Below, one piece after another: positions 8,989-17,670 of a DNA stretch of 52,275 nt. Position 1 is the stretch's first letter. Every line of letters begins with the position of its first letter. Made by a program: the position numbers and the translations under genes. This stretch comes from a bacterium (GTDB taxonomy: Bacteria > Chloroflexota > Dormibacteria > Aeolococcales > Bog-877): the NCBI GenBank assembly GCA_021816695.1, contig JAKAXE010000008.1, positions 1-52,275 on the forward strand. The letters run 5' to 3'. The notes beneath the pieces are model-generated. The model was given only the letters and a program-made list of their open reading frames with translations, searched no databases and was not told the DNA's origin.

Positions 8989-11706
8989 TCAGCCGCGCTC
9001 CACCGCGAAGCGCTTGGCGCCCACTGGCAGCGACGGCGGAGGTGCCTCGATCCTCGCCCGGGAGTCCACCACGTACGCCCCCTTCTCGGTCACCACCACC
9101 GGATTGCACTCCACCTCCGCCAACGCCGGATGCTCCTCGGCCAGGGCGGCCAGGGCGGCGAGCGTCCGGACCGCAGCCTCCACGTTGACCGGCGGGGCGC
9201 CGCGGAAGCCCGTGAGGAGGGGGTAGGTGCCCAGCTCCCTGAGCATCTCGCCGGCATCTGTGAGTGAGACCGGAGCCAGCCGGACCGAGGTGTCGTGGAG
9301 CAGTTCGACCGCGGTTCCGCCGGCCCCACAAGCCACCACGGTTCCGAACTGGTGATCCCGCACGGCTCCCATCAGCAGTTCGACCCCGCCCTCCAACTGG
9401 GGCTGGACCAGGAACGACTCCACCTCTATCTCCTGGTCGTGCAGCCTCTTGGCCATCTCCCGAGCGGCCTCCGCGACCTCGTCCTCGGAGCGGAGGCCGA
9501 GCCGAACCGCTCCCAGTTCAGTCTTGTGGAGGATCGCCCGCCCCGCCCCCTTCAGCACCACGGGAAAGCCCAGCTCCGAGGCTAGCCGGGCGGCACCCTC
9601 GGGGTCTGCGGCCCGTCGGGTGGGCAGGACCTGGATGCCGTACTCCTGGAGGAGGTTGTCCGTCTCCTCATTTCGGAGCCATCGGGGCCCACCACGAAGC
9701 CAGTCGGACAGCAGGGCAGCCACCCGGAGCTGCTCCGGCGCCGGGGTTCCCTCCTCGTCCGCCTCGGGCCGCTCCCGCCACCGCCTGAGGCGCAGCGCCG
9801 CGGCCAGCACCCGCGCAGGATTCTCGGGGAATGGGTACGAGGGCACCTGCACATCCCCGGAACGGAGCTGCTCGGGAACCCCCTCGCTGGTCATGAACAC
9901 GGTGACCACGGGGATGCGGCGCGGCAGGGACCCAGTGGCCTCCCGGATGGCCGCGGCCACATCCTCAGCCCGGGTCACCAGGGGAGGGGTGAAGATCACC
10001 ACCAGGGCGTCCACCCCCGGATCCGAGCTCACCACCTCGATCGCGCGCCGGTAGTCGTCTGCCGAGGCGCTGGCGATCATGTCGACCGGGTTCCCGGTGG
10101 CGGCCTCTGGCGGGAGGAAGCTCTGCAATTGCTCCCGGGTCGGCGGCTGCAGCTCCGCCACTGTGAGGGAGTTGGCCTCCAGGGCGTCAGAGCAGAGGAT
10201 GGCTGGCCCGCCGGAGTTGGTGATGATGCCTACTCTCGGCCCCTGCGGCAGGGGCTGGGTGGCGAGCATGGAGAGCAGGTCGAAGAGGTCGGAGAGGGTT
10301 TCGGTGCGCAGTACCCCGGTGTGCTTGAAGAGAGCGTCCACGGTGGCGTCCGACGCAGCCACCAGGGAGGCGGTGTGCGAGGCGGCGGCCCGGGCCCCGG
10401 CCTTGCCCCGTCCGCTTCTGACCGCCACTATGGGCTTGCGCCGCGACACCCGGGAGGCGATCTGGGCGAACTTGCGCGGGTTGCCGAAGGATTCCAGGTA
10501 CAGCGCCACCAGCTCGGTGCGGGGGTCGTTCTCCCAGTAACAGAGAAGGTCGTTACTGCTGAGGTCGGCCTTGTTGCCCACCGAAACGAAGCTGCTGAGG
10601 CCCAGCCCCAGCGTCCTGGTGCTCTCGATGATGGCAAGCCCCAAGGCGCCGCTCTGGGAGAGGAAGCCGATGGTCCCCGGCCACGGTGTGGAGGGGGCGA
10701 AGGTGGCGTTGAGCCGGACCTCCTCGGCGGTGTTGAGGACCCCCATGCAGTTGGGCCCCACCAGCCGCATCCCCGACTCTCCACAGATGCGCAGCAGCTC
10801 CCGCTGGCGCTCCTGTCCCGCCGGGCCGGCCTCCGCGAAACCGGCGGAGATCACCACCAGCGCCCGCACCTGCTTGTCCACACACTGGCGGGCGACGTCG
10901 TTGACAGCCTTGGCGGGAACACAGACGACGGCCATGTCCACCGGGCCTGGTATCGCGGTCACCGAGCGGTAGGCGGGCACCGACTGGACCACCGAGGCGG
11001 CGGGGTTGACCGGATACACCGGGCCCTGGAACCCGTACTGCAGCAGGTTGTGGAAAACCTCCCCGCCGATGGTGCCGCGGTCCCGGCTGGCTCCCACCAC
11101 CGCGACCGAACGGGGCTCCAGGACGGCTGCGACCGCGGCCGCCGCCGCCTGGCTCTCCCGCTCCAGGAACCGCTGGATGGCCCCCTTGGTGATCTCGGTG
11201 GGGAACTCGACGGCCACCGACCCCGGTTGGGAATCGGTGTGCAGGGCGAAGCCGCTGTTGGCGAAGACCTCGATCATGGCCGCGTTCTCCGGCAGCACCG
11301 AGGCCTCGAAGACGCCGATCCCCAGCCGGTTGGCCGCCTCGGCCAGCTGGGCCAGCATGATCGAGGCCAACCCCTGCCCCTGGTATTCGTCCACCACGGT
11401 GAAGGCGACCTCGGCCCGGCCCGGAGAGGTGGCGATGCAGATGGCGTGGGCCAGCGGACGCGGAGGGTCCCCCTGAAGCGCCAGCAGCCCGAAACTCCGA
11501 CTGCCGTCCACCTGGACCAAAAGATCTGAGGTGGCCTCAAGGTCGACCGCACCGGAGAAGAAGCGCGTGGCCAGCGCCCGCTCGGAGAGGCTGGCCAGCA
11601 GCTGCCGGACCAACTGCCCATCCGCTGGCGTGAGCTCGCGGAGCCGGGCCGTGGACCCGTCCCGGAGCACGACCTCGCTCGCATGGAGAAGCGCCTCGTC
11701 GACCAT
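8989..11706 (-). CDS. GNAT acetyltransferase fused to NDP-forming acyl-CoA synthetase/ATP-grasp (protein acetyltransferase-like)
   Basis: N-term GNAT (VDEYQGQGLASIMLAQLAEAANRLG), then CoA-binding SVAVVGASRDRGTIGGEVFHNLL, SQSGALGLA, C-term ATP-grasp GFPVVLKGAG. Confidence 0.9.
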   Translation of the reverse strand: MVDEALLHASEVVLRDGSTARLRELTPADGQLVRQLLASLSERALATRFFSGAVDLEATSDLLVQVDGSRSFGLLALQGDPPRPLAHAICIATSPGRAEVAFTVVDEYQGQGLASIMLAQLAEAANRLGIGVFEASVLPENAAMIEVFANSGFALHTDSQPGSVAVEFPTEITKGAIQRFLERESQAAAAAVAAVLEPRSVAVVGASRDRGTIGGEVFHNLLQYGFQGPVYPVNPAASVVQSVPAYRSVTAIPGPVDMAVVCVPAKAVNDVARQCVDKQVRALVVISAGFAEAGPAGQERQRELLRICGESGMRLVGPNCMGVLNTAEEVRLNATFAPSTPWPGTIGFLSQSGALGLAIIESTRTLGLGLSSFVSVGNKADLSSNDLLCYWENDPRTELVALYLESFGNPRKFAQIASRVSRRKPIVAVRSGRGKAGARAAASHTASLVAASDATVDALFKHTGVLRTETLSDLFDLLSMLATQPLPQGPRVGIITNSGGPAILCSDALEANSLTVAELQPPTREQLQSFLPPEAATGNPVDMIASASADDYRRAIEVVSSDPGVDALVVIFTPPLVTRAEDVAAAIREATGSLPRRIPVVTVFMTSEGVPEQLRSGDVQVPSYPFPENPARVLAAALRLRRWRERPEADEEGTPAPEQLRVAALLSDWLRGGPRWLRNEETDNLLQEYGIQVLPTRRAADPEGAARLASELGFPVVLKGAGRAILHKTELGAVRLGLRSEDEVAEAAREMAKRLHDQEIEVESFLVQPQLEGGVELLMGAVRDHQFGTVVACGAGGTAVELLHDTSVRLAPVSLTDAGEMLRELGTYPLLTGFRGAPPVNVEAAVRTLAALAALAEEHPALAEVECNPVVVTEKGAYVVDSRARIEAPPPSLPVGAKRFAVERG

Positions 11707-12362
11707 GCTCTAAGGTTTAGCGCAACTAATCCCTGGGCGGCGCGGGTGATTCCCACCGCTGGGCGCGGCAACTTCACCCGAGCGTGGTTCCACTCGCTCC
11801 GCTCCCCGTGGTAACACCCTGCCCCACCGGAGCCGGCGGCGGGATGATCAGCTCATGGCGGCAGGGTTGCGCTCGGCTATGCGGAAGATGGAGGGGGCTC
11901 CGGCGGTAACGGTCCGCCTTAGGCCAGTGGCCGAAGGCAGGGGCCGGGCCTGGCGGGAGATGATGGCACTGCTCCCGCAAGTGGAGCCGGTGTGGCTCTC
12001 ATCCGAACAGCAGACTTGCACCGAATGCGACTCCGTGCCTGGGCTGACGACCCTGCCGCCTGATTGCTACATCGGCTGACATTCCCGGTCCCAGGGGCCC
12101 GCGCCTGGCAGCACCTGGGGGCTGAACCCGCGTGCGGTGCATGGCCATGGATCCGGCGGTACCGGAGTTGAGCAGCGCGCCCCACCGGGAGGAGTCGGCG
12201 CAAATCCAGCTTGGTCGTGCCCATGCCCACCAGGCGGCGAAGGGGGAGTCCGGCCGACCCGGGTCAGGCGACGTCCTGGGGCTCCGCTAGGTTCCCCCCC
12301 AATGCTCGGCGGACTACCGACGTCTCCCACCCCCTGATCCAGAGGGGGGCGGTTGGCCGGCC

Positions 12363-13007
12363 TCAGTCCTCGGTCGGCAGGTGGACGAACATGGTCTGGA
12401 TGCCCACCCGACCCGGGCCGCGGAGTCTGTTGAACACCAGCCGGCCCACCCCGGCGAAGATCCCGGTCCGCAGGCCGTAGACGGTGGGGCGCATGCGCAC
12501 TTGGGGGTCCATGTACACCCATCCCCCGGGCTCCACATCTATCTCCTCCCCCGCCTCGAGCTCCTTCTCCAGGACGTTGCCGTACCCGTGGAGCCAGACC
12601 ACCCCGTCCCCCTCCCGGGCCTCAAAGCGGTCGACCCAGAACCCGTTGTCCCCGAAGAGGTTGTTGGAGATCCCCCGGATCCGCGTGGCGCTGTACCGGG
12701 TCGAGGCGGTGGCGGCCAGGAACTGGTGCTCGCGGACCAGGATGGCGGCTCCGCGGGGAAGCTCGAGGGGGAAAACGTGCCCCGGAGCGTCTCGGGAGAA
12801 GGCGATCTCTCCTCTCCCCCGGGCCTCGGTGAGGAAGACCTCCCGCCCGGCCACCAGCCGCCGAGCGGCTCCCCGAACCGCAGCCAGCCGGATGTCCACC
12901 TGGGGGTCCTTCCAGAGGACCACGTGGTGCTCAAAGTACAGCGGCATCGACCCATCCAGGTGGCAATGGAGCAGGGGGACCAGCTCCCCCTGGATGCTGT
13001 ACTCCAC
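12363..13007 (-). CDS. AIM24 family protein
   Basis: GRGEIAFSRDAPGHVFPLEL and LVREHQFLAATAS...LFGDNGFWVDRFEAREGDGVVWLHGYGNVLEKEL; start placed at GTG 13007 because the longer ORF has no family-like N-terminus. Confidence 0.8.
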   Translation of the reverse strand: MEYSIQGELVPLLHCHLDGSMPLYFEHHVVLWKDPQVDIRLAAVRGAARRLVAGREVFLTEARGRGEIAFSRDAPGHVFPLELPRGAAILVREHQFLAATASTRYSATRIRGISNNLFGDNGFWVDRFEAREGDGVVWLHGYGNVLEKELEAGEEIDVEPGGWVYMDPQVRMRPTVYGLRTGIFAGVGRLVFNRLRGPGRVGIQTMFVHLPTED

Positions 13008-13126
13008 CCCCGGTCCCTGCCCGCCGCGCAGGGCGGTGGGTAGCAGGTGTGGAGGGTTCAAGGCGCCTGATGGGTGACGGTCATGAGCGGAATGTACGTC
13101 CGGTGGGAAACCGGGTGCGCGCCGGG

Positions 13127-13993
13127 TCAGAGATGGATGGTCGGGACACCACCCGCCGTCACCGTGAAGGAGGCCCACATTCCCAGACCCTCGTGCCCTG
13201 GCACCAAGCAGGCGATCCGGTAGGAGCCCACGGCTGAGGCCACGAAGGAGAAGGTGAGGCTCCCGCCCGGGTTCAGCCCCACCGTGGGATCAGGGCTGCT
13301 GGCGCCGGGGAAAACCGGGCTGGTGCCCGTGGGCGTCACCACGACCGCGGAGTGGTTGATGGTGGCGGCGTTGCTGAAGTCCACCACCACCGTCCAGCCC
13401 ACCGGCACCGAGACCGCCAGCTGGCCATTGGAGTACCCGTCGTAGCTGAGGCCGCGGTTCACACCCTTGTAGCCGGCGACCAGCTTCAGGGTGGCGGAGC
13501 GGGCGGCGGGGTCGTAGCTGAGCCACTGGTCGAGGGTGACACTGGTGGGAGTCGGGGTGGGGCTGGGCCGGACCTTGGGGGTTGGCGTGGGGGTGGGCTT
13601 GGGCGGGACGAAGAACTGGGGACTGGCGGTTATGAGCCCATCGGCGGTGACGGTCACTGAGGAGGCGACCGAGGTCTGACCGGCAACCGTCCAGGAGACG
13701 AAGGGGTTGGTCGTGGGGTTGGTCGGCTCCGCGGTGAGGGTCGCCTGCTGCCCGCAGCTGAGGGGGATGGTGGTGGTCCCGAGGTCCAGGCGCCGGGTGG
13801 TGCCTCCGACCCGCGCCTCCACCGTCCCCAGCAGCCCTGAGCTCGAGGCTGGGATCTGGACAGTGACCGAGCAACCGACTCCCTCGGAAGGCGAGTTCAG
13901 CGGGCCCCTGGCGCACCCCACCAACAGGAGGCCGCCGGCCGCAAGTACCGAGAGAGGAGCTGCGGCCAAACGGATGGGCGCACCACGAGTCAC
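13127..13993 (-). CDS. putative lipoprotein with cupredoxin-like C-terminal domain
   Basis: LSVLAAGGLLLVGC lipobox; KPTPTPTPKVRPSPTPTPTS linker; C-term SFVASAVGSYRIACLVPGHEGLGMWASFTV resembles a cupredoxin Cys-loop-His-Met pattern. Confidence 0.65.
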   Translation of the reverse strand: MTRGAPIRLAAAPLSVLAAGGLLLVGCARGPLNSPSEGVGCSVTVQIPASSSGLLGTVEARVGGTTRRLDLGTTTIPLSCGQQATLTAEPTNPTTNPFVSWTVAGQTSVASSVTVTADGLITASPQFFVPPKPTPTPTPKVRPSPTPTPTSVTLDQWLSYDPAARSATLKLVAGYKGVNRGLSYDGYSNGQLAVSVPVGWTVVVDFSNAATINHSAVVVTPTGTSPVFPGASSPDPTVGLNPGGSLTFSFVASAVGSYRIACLVPGHEGLGMWASFTVTAGGVPTIHL

Positions 13994-14099
13994 CCCCGGT
14001 AATCTCCTGGCACCATCGCCCTCAGAGTACCGGATCGGCCCATCGCCCCGGCCCTCCGACGGCTGCGCGCCGCGCCCGGCCGCGGTAGGGTATGCGCGT

Positions 14100-14390
14100 A
14101 TGGCAGCCGTGCAGCCGGTCGTCACCCACGGCACCGGGCACTCCGCGAGCGAGGAGCGGGACCGCCCCTGGCAGGTGGTGGTCTGGAACGACCCTGTGAC
14201 CCTCATGAGCTACGTGGTGGTGGTGTTCCGGCGGCTGTTCGGGTACGACCTGGAAACCGCGACCCAGCTGATGTTGAAGGTCCATGTGGAGGGCCGCGCG
14301 GTGGTCGCGACCGAGCCCCGTGAGCGCGCCGAGGTGTCAGTGGCGCAGCTCCACGCCCACGGTCTCCAGGCGACCCTGGCTCGCGACTGA
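14100..14390 (+). CDS. clpS: ATP-dependent Clp protease adaptor ClpS
   Basis: PWQVVVWNDPVTLMSYVVVVFRRLFGYDLETATQLMLKVHVEGRAVVATEPRERAE; leaderless TAGGGT box at 14086. Confidence 0.95.
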   Translation: MAAVQPVVTHGTGHSASEERDRPWQVVVWNDPVTLMSYVVVVFRRLFGYDLETATQLMLKVHVEGRAVVATEPRERAEVSVAQLHAHGLQATLARD

Positions 14391-14392
14391 GC

Positions 14393-14836
14393 TTGGCGGA
14401 GATCCGCCGCGAAGGCGATCTGACGGTCTTCCAGCTCGAGCCGAAGGAGCGGCAGGTACTGCTGGAGATCGTGGACCGGATCGAGCCGATGCTGGACAGC
14501 TCCCATTGGGTGTCCCCCCGCGCCTACGGGGACGAGGAGTTGGAGCGCGAGTTCCACCGCCTGGCCGGGGAGGATCTGGAACGCGCCCGTGAGGCGGACC
14601 TGGCGACCCTGAGGGAGGGACTCTCTGGCCCGTTGCCGGTCCGGCTCGGAGACCCGGAGGTCTGGGGTTGGGTTCGCGCCCTCAACTTCCTGAGGCTGGC
14701 TCTGGCGGAACAGTTGGGGATCTCCGAGGACGGCTGGGAGGAGGCGTACTCCCCCCGCCAGCACCGCCGCCCCCCCCTGGCCACCCTCCACCTGCTCAGC
14801 TGGTTGCAGGAGGAGCTCATCGACTCTCTGGCCTGA
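14393..14836 (+). CDS. DUF2017 family protein
   Basis: Conserved partner downstream of clpS; PEVWGWVRALNFLRLALAEQLGI, LSWLQEELIDSL. Confidence 0.85.
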   Translation: MAEIRREGDLTVFQLEPKERQVLLEIVDRIEPMLDSSHWVSPRAYGDEELEREFHRLAGEDLERAREADLATLREGLSGPLPVRLGDPEVWGWVRALNFLRLALAEQLGISEDGWEEAYSPRQHRRPPLATLHLLSWLQEELIDSLA

Positions 14837-14886
14837 TCCATCCCTCGGGTGGGTCGGTCGCCAGGCGGGAGCGGGCTGCGCCTGCG

Positions 14887-14906
14887 GGCGCGATAGTCAT
14901 CGCGCC
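14887..14906. terminator. GC-rich hairpin GGCGCGAT-AGTC-ATCGCGCC downstream of DUF2017 gene
   Basis: Perfect 8-bp stem with 4-nt loop; no U tract. Confidence 0.35.
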
Positions 14907-15049
14907 TGCGCGCTTGACGCCGCTGCTCCGTGGTGTCGCACCGCGGTGGGCGCGACAGCGGGGACTGTCTCGGCGGTGCCCTTGCCGGCGAGTTGCGGAT
15001 CGGGGCCAGGGGTCAGCCGAGGGCCACGAGAGGCGTGCGCTGTCCCGTC

Positions 15050-15355
15050 CTAGGCCGAATCGCCTGACTTGAGCCAGAGCCACCACCGCTGGACGCTCGT
15101 GATGGTGAGGACCGTGCCCCGCCAGGGATCCTGGGCGAGAGCGCTGTGCACATCGGACTCGTCGTCAGCCATCACCACCAAAAGGGCGTCTCCCGCGTCC
15201 ACGTCGTCGCCGATCGGGCCGCCGAGCAGGATGCGGCCCCGGTCGACCAGTGCATCCATGAACGCGGCATGCGCTCCGAAGCCCTCCTGGGCGCGACGGG
15301 GGAGCGTTGGGTCCCAGGCAGGTCCTTGGCCCAGGCGCACTAGGTAGTGGGGCAC
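15050..15355 (-). CDS. YCII-related domain protein
   Basis: HYLVRLGQGP...HAAFMDALVDRGRILLGGPIGDD..DALLVVMADDESDVHSALAQDPW. Confidence 0.85.
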   Translation of the reverse strand: MPHYLVRLGQGPAWDPTLPRRAQEGFGAHAAFMDALVDRGRILLGGPIGDDVDAGDALLVVMADDESDVHSALAQDPWRGTVLTITSVQRWWLWLKSGDSA

Positions 15356-15662
15356 CGGACAAGGGTACCGGTGGGAGTGGCGTGGCGCGGGCCGAGGAGG
15401 AGGCGTGGTCGCAAAGTTCGGGCCAGGTCCGGCGCTCCCTCTGTGTCCCCGACCGCGTCGGGCGGACAGTGCTGCTCCCGGTGTGGGACCCCGAGGCGTG
15501 CCTTATGCCCGATCGTGGCGGGGTGCCGCCAGCCGGAACCGGAATCGTCCTGCCGAGGTCTCGCCTCGGCCAACTCCTCCCTGCGCAGACCTCCCGCGCA
15601 TTCCCGGTGGTCAGGGGTGCCCCGCCAGCCCGGGACACGACCTCCGCAGAACCAGATCGCCG

Positions 15663-17117
15663 CTAGCTCTGGCCCTCGGCCCAGACCTCGGCCATCCAGG
15701 CCTCCAGCTCGTCCGCCCGCGAGGGAAGCGCTGCGCTGAGCACCCGGCAGCCGTCGGCGGTCACCACCACGTCGTCCTCGATCCTAACCCCGATCCCCCG
15801 CAGCTCCGCGGGCACGGTGCCGTCATGCGGTTGGAAGTAGAGTCCGGGCTCCACGGTGAGCACCATTCCCTCCACCAGTGGGCCCTTGGGATAGAGCTCC
15901 TGGGCGGCGTGGGCGCAGTCGTGGACATCCAGGCCCAGCATGTGGCTGACTCCGTGCAGGGTGTATCGCTGGTGCAGCTGGCTGTCGGGAGCCAGCGCCT
16001 GTTCGGCGCTCACCGGTAGGATCCCCAGCTCCTCCAGTCCCCGCGCCAAAACCTGCTGCGCCGCCCGGTTGGGGGCCTGGAAGTCGTTCCCCGGACGCAT
16101 CTCCGCGAAGCCGGCCTGCTGGGCGGCCCACACCAGCTCGTACACCCGGCGCTGCTCCCTGGTGAAGCGGCCGTTGATGGGCAGGGTGCGAGTCACGTCA
16201 GCGGTGTAGAAGCGCTCGGTCTCCACCCCGGCGTCCAGAAGAAGCAGTTCGCCCGGACGCAGCTTCCCGGTGTTGTGGCTCCAATGGAGGATGGTGGCGT
16301 GCGCTCCGGCGGCGGCGATGGTGGGGTACCCCGTGTCATAACCTCCGGTGCGCGCCCGGCGGAAGAACACTGCCTCGACGTCCCTCTCAGATCGGCTCGC
16401 GGGCAGCTCGCGGACCACATCACGAAAAGCGGCCACTGTGAGGTCCACGGCTTCCTGCAGGAGGTCGACCTCCAACCTGTCCTTGAGGAGCCGCATCTCC
16501 GAGAGCCGCGCCTGGAAGTCCTCGTCCGGCCCTGCGATGTCCGCCGCCAGCCGGTCGACGCTGGGATCCAGCCCCCGCAGCACCGCCCCCCGATCGTGGG
16601 CGGCGAGGACCCGAGGCAGCTCGGCAAGCGCCCGCGCCTCGAGGCCAAACCTCGACGCCGTCGCCCTCAGGCCGCGCCGGGGCCCGACCCAGAAGACACC
16701 CTTGGCCCTATCCGTGAAAAATTCCGACCGTGTGAAGTCGGCCTCGGGTTCGCAGTAGAGGCGGGCCGAATGGCCGCCTCCCTCCTGCGGCTCCAGCACC
16801 AGGACCTCATCCGGTTCCCCCTCCCCGACCAGGTACAGGAAGTCAGTTCCAGGGCGGAAGCGGTATTCGGTGTCATTGGAGCGGACCCGACCCACTCCGC
16901 TGGGGACGACCAAGAGCTGGCCCGGGAACATCTGCGAGATCCGGCGGCGGCGCTCCTGATAGAGCTCCAGCCCACTGATGGGGCTCACCGCCTCAGCTGG
17001 AAGCGCCTCCCACCCCTGGGTCATGAACTCCAGCAGGGCGGAGGGGGGAATCCGGTCGTAGTTGGTGCGTGCGCCCTCGCTCTCCGCGGCGCCCTGCTCC
17101 TCCCCCGGCTCGCTCAC
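15663..17117 (-). CDS. Xaa-Pro aminopeptidase (M24B)
   Basis: LLLDAGVETERFYTADVTRTLPING metal ligands; LHGVSHMLGLDVHDCA; VLTVEPGLYF; RIEDDVVVT. Confidence 0.95.
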   Translation of the reverse strand: MSEPGEEQGAAESEGARTNYDRIPPSALLEFMTQGWEALPAEAVSPISGLELYQERRRRISQMFPGQLLVVPSGVGRVRSNDTEYRFRPGTDFLYLVGEGEPDEVLVLEPQEGGGHSARLYCEPEADFTRSEFFTDRAKGVFWVGPRRGLRATASRFGLEARALAELPRVLAAHDRGAVLRGLDPSVDRLAADIAGPDEDFQARLSEMRLLKDRLEVDLLQEAVDLTVAAFRDVVRELPASRSERDVEAVFFRRARTGGYDTGYPTIAAAGAHATILHWSHNTGKLRPGELLLLDAGVETERFYTADVTRTLPINGRFTREQRRVYELVWAAQQAGFAEMRPGNDFQAPNRAAQQVLARGLEELGILPVSAEQALAPDSQLHQRYTLHGVSHMLGLDVHDCAHAAQELYPKGPLVEGMVLTVEPGLYFQPHDGTVPAELRGIGVRIEDDVVVTADGCRVLSAALPSRADELEAWMAEVWAEGQS

Positions 17118-17563
17118 ACGACGATCTTAACCGCCCCGGTCTCACCCGTACTCGGAGCTGGAATCGGCGGCTCAGGCCACCCGCAGCGGCGGTGCCACTC
17201 GAGGTCGAGCAACTCGGCCAGCCGGGTGTGGACCAGGGGCCCCAGGCGACGGGAGCGAGCAGCGCCCTGGTCCCCGAGGCGCATTGCCTCCTCGTAGGCC
17301 CAGGCATCGAAGATCGCCGCCAAGAGCAGGAGGCCCGGGGCCATGAGGGGATGCGCCCAGAACCGCCGCCGGGACATCGCGACACCCACCAAGCACCCCT
17401 CCCGCGCCGGACCCGGCCCCTTCCAACCCAGGTCGGCTCGCCGTATGGGCAGCCCGGCGGCGAGATGAGCGCGCGCCCGGTCCAGCGAGGCGTCGTCCAG
17501 GGCACGCAGGCCCTGGAGCAGGTGGCGATCGTGTGCTCTCAGCACAGGTGGCGCAGCGGGCAT
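17114..17563 (-). CDS. hypothetical protein (DUF309-like)
   Basis: Coding-like frame overlapping start of M24 gene; LEWHRRCGWPEPP; no confident family. Confidence 0.5.
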   Translation of the reverse strand: MPAAPPVLRAHDRHLLQGLRALDDASLDRARAHLAAGLPIRRADLGWKGPGPAREGCLVGVAMSRRRFWAHPLMAPGLLLLAAIFDAWAYEEAMRLGDQGAARSRRLGPLVHTRLAELLDLEWHRRCGWPEPPIPAPSTGETGAVKIVV

Positions 17564-17670
17564 AGAGGCCTCACCGAAAGGCGCTTCTTGTGGCTCTTGG
17601 GCCAGTTTAGACCCGCCCGCGGAGAGAGGCGTGGGGATGGAAGGCGGCCCGGCCGGTAACCTTGTGGGCC

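Noticed and set aside
10129-11529. 466-aa plus ORF opposite the GNAT-ACS gene
   Set aside because: Antisense shadow of a conserved multi-domain gene
11855-12337. Small plus ORFs in the 650-bp gap downstream of the GNAT-ACS start
   Set aside because: No RBS or leaderless promoter signal that convinces, no conserved motif
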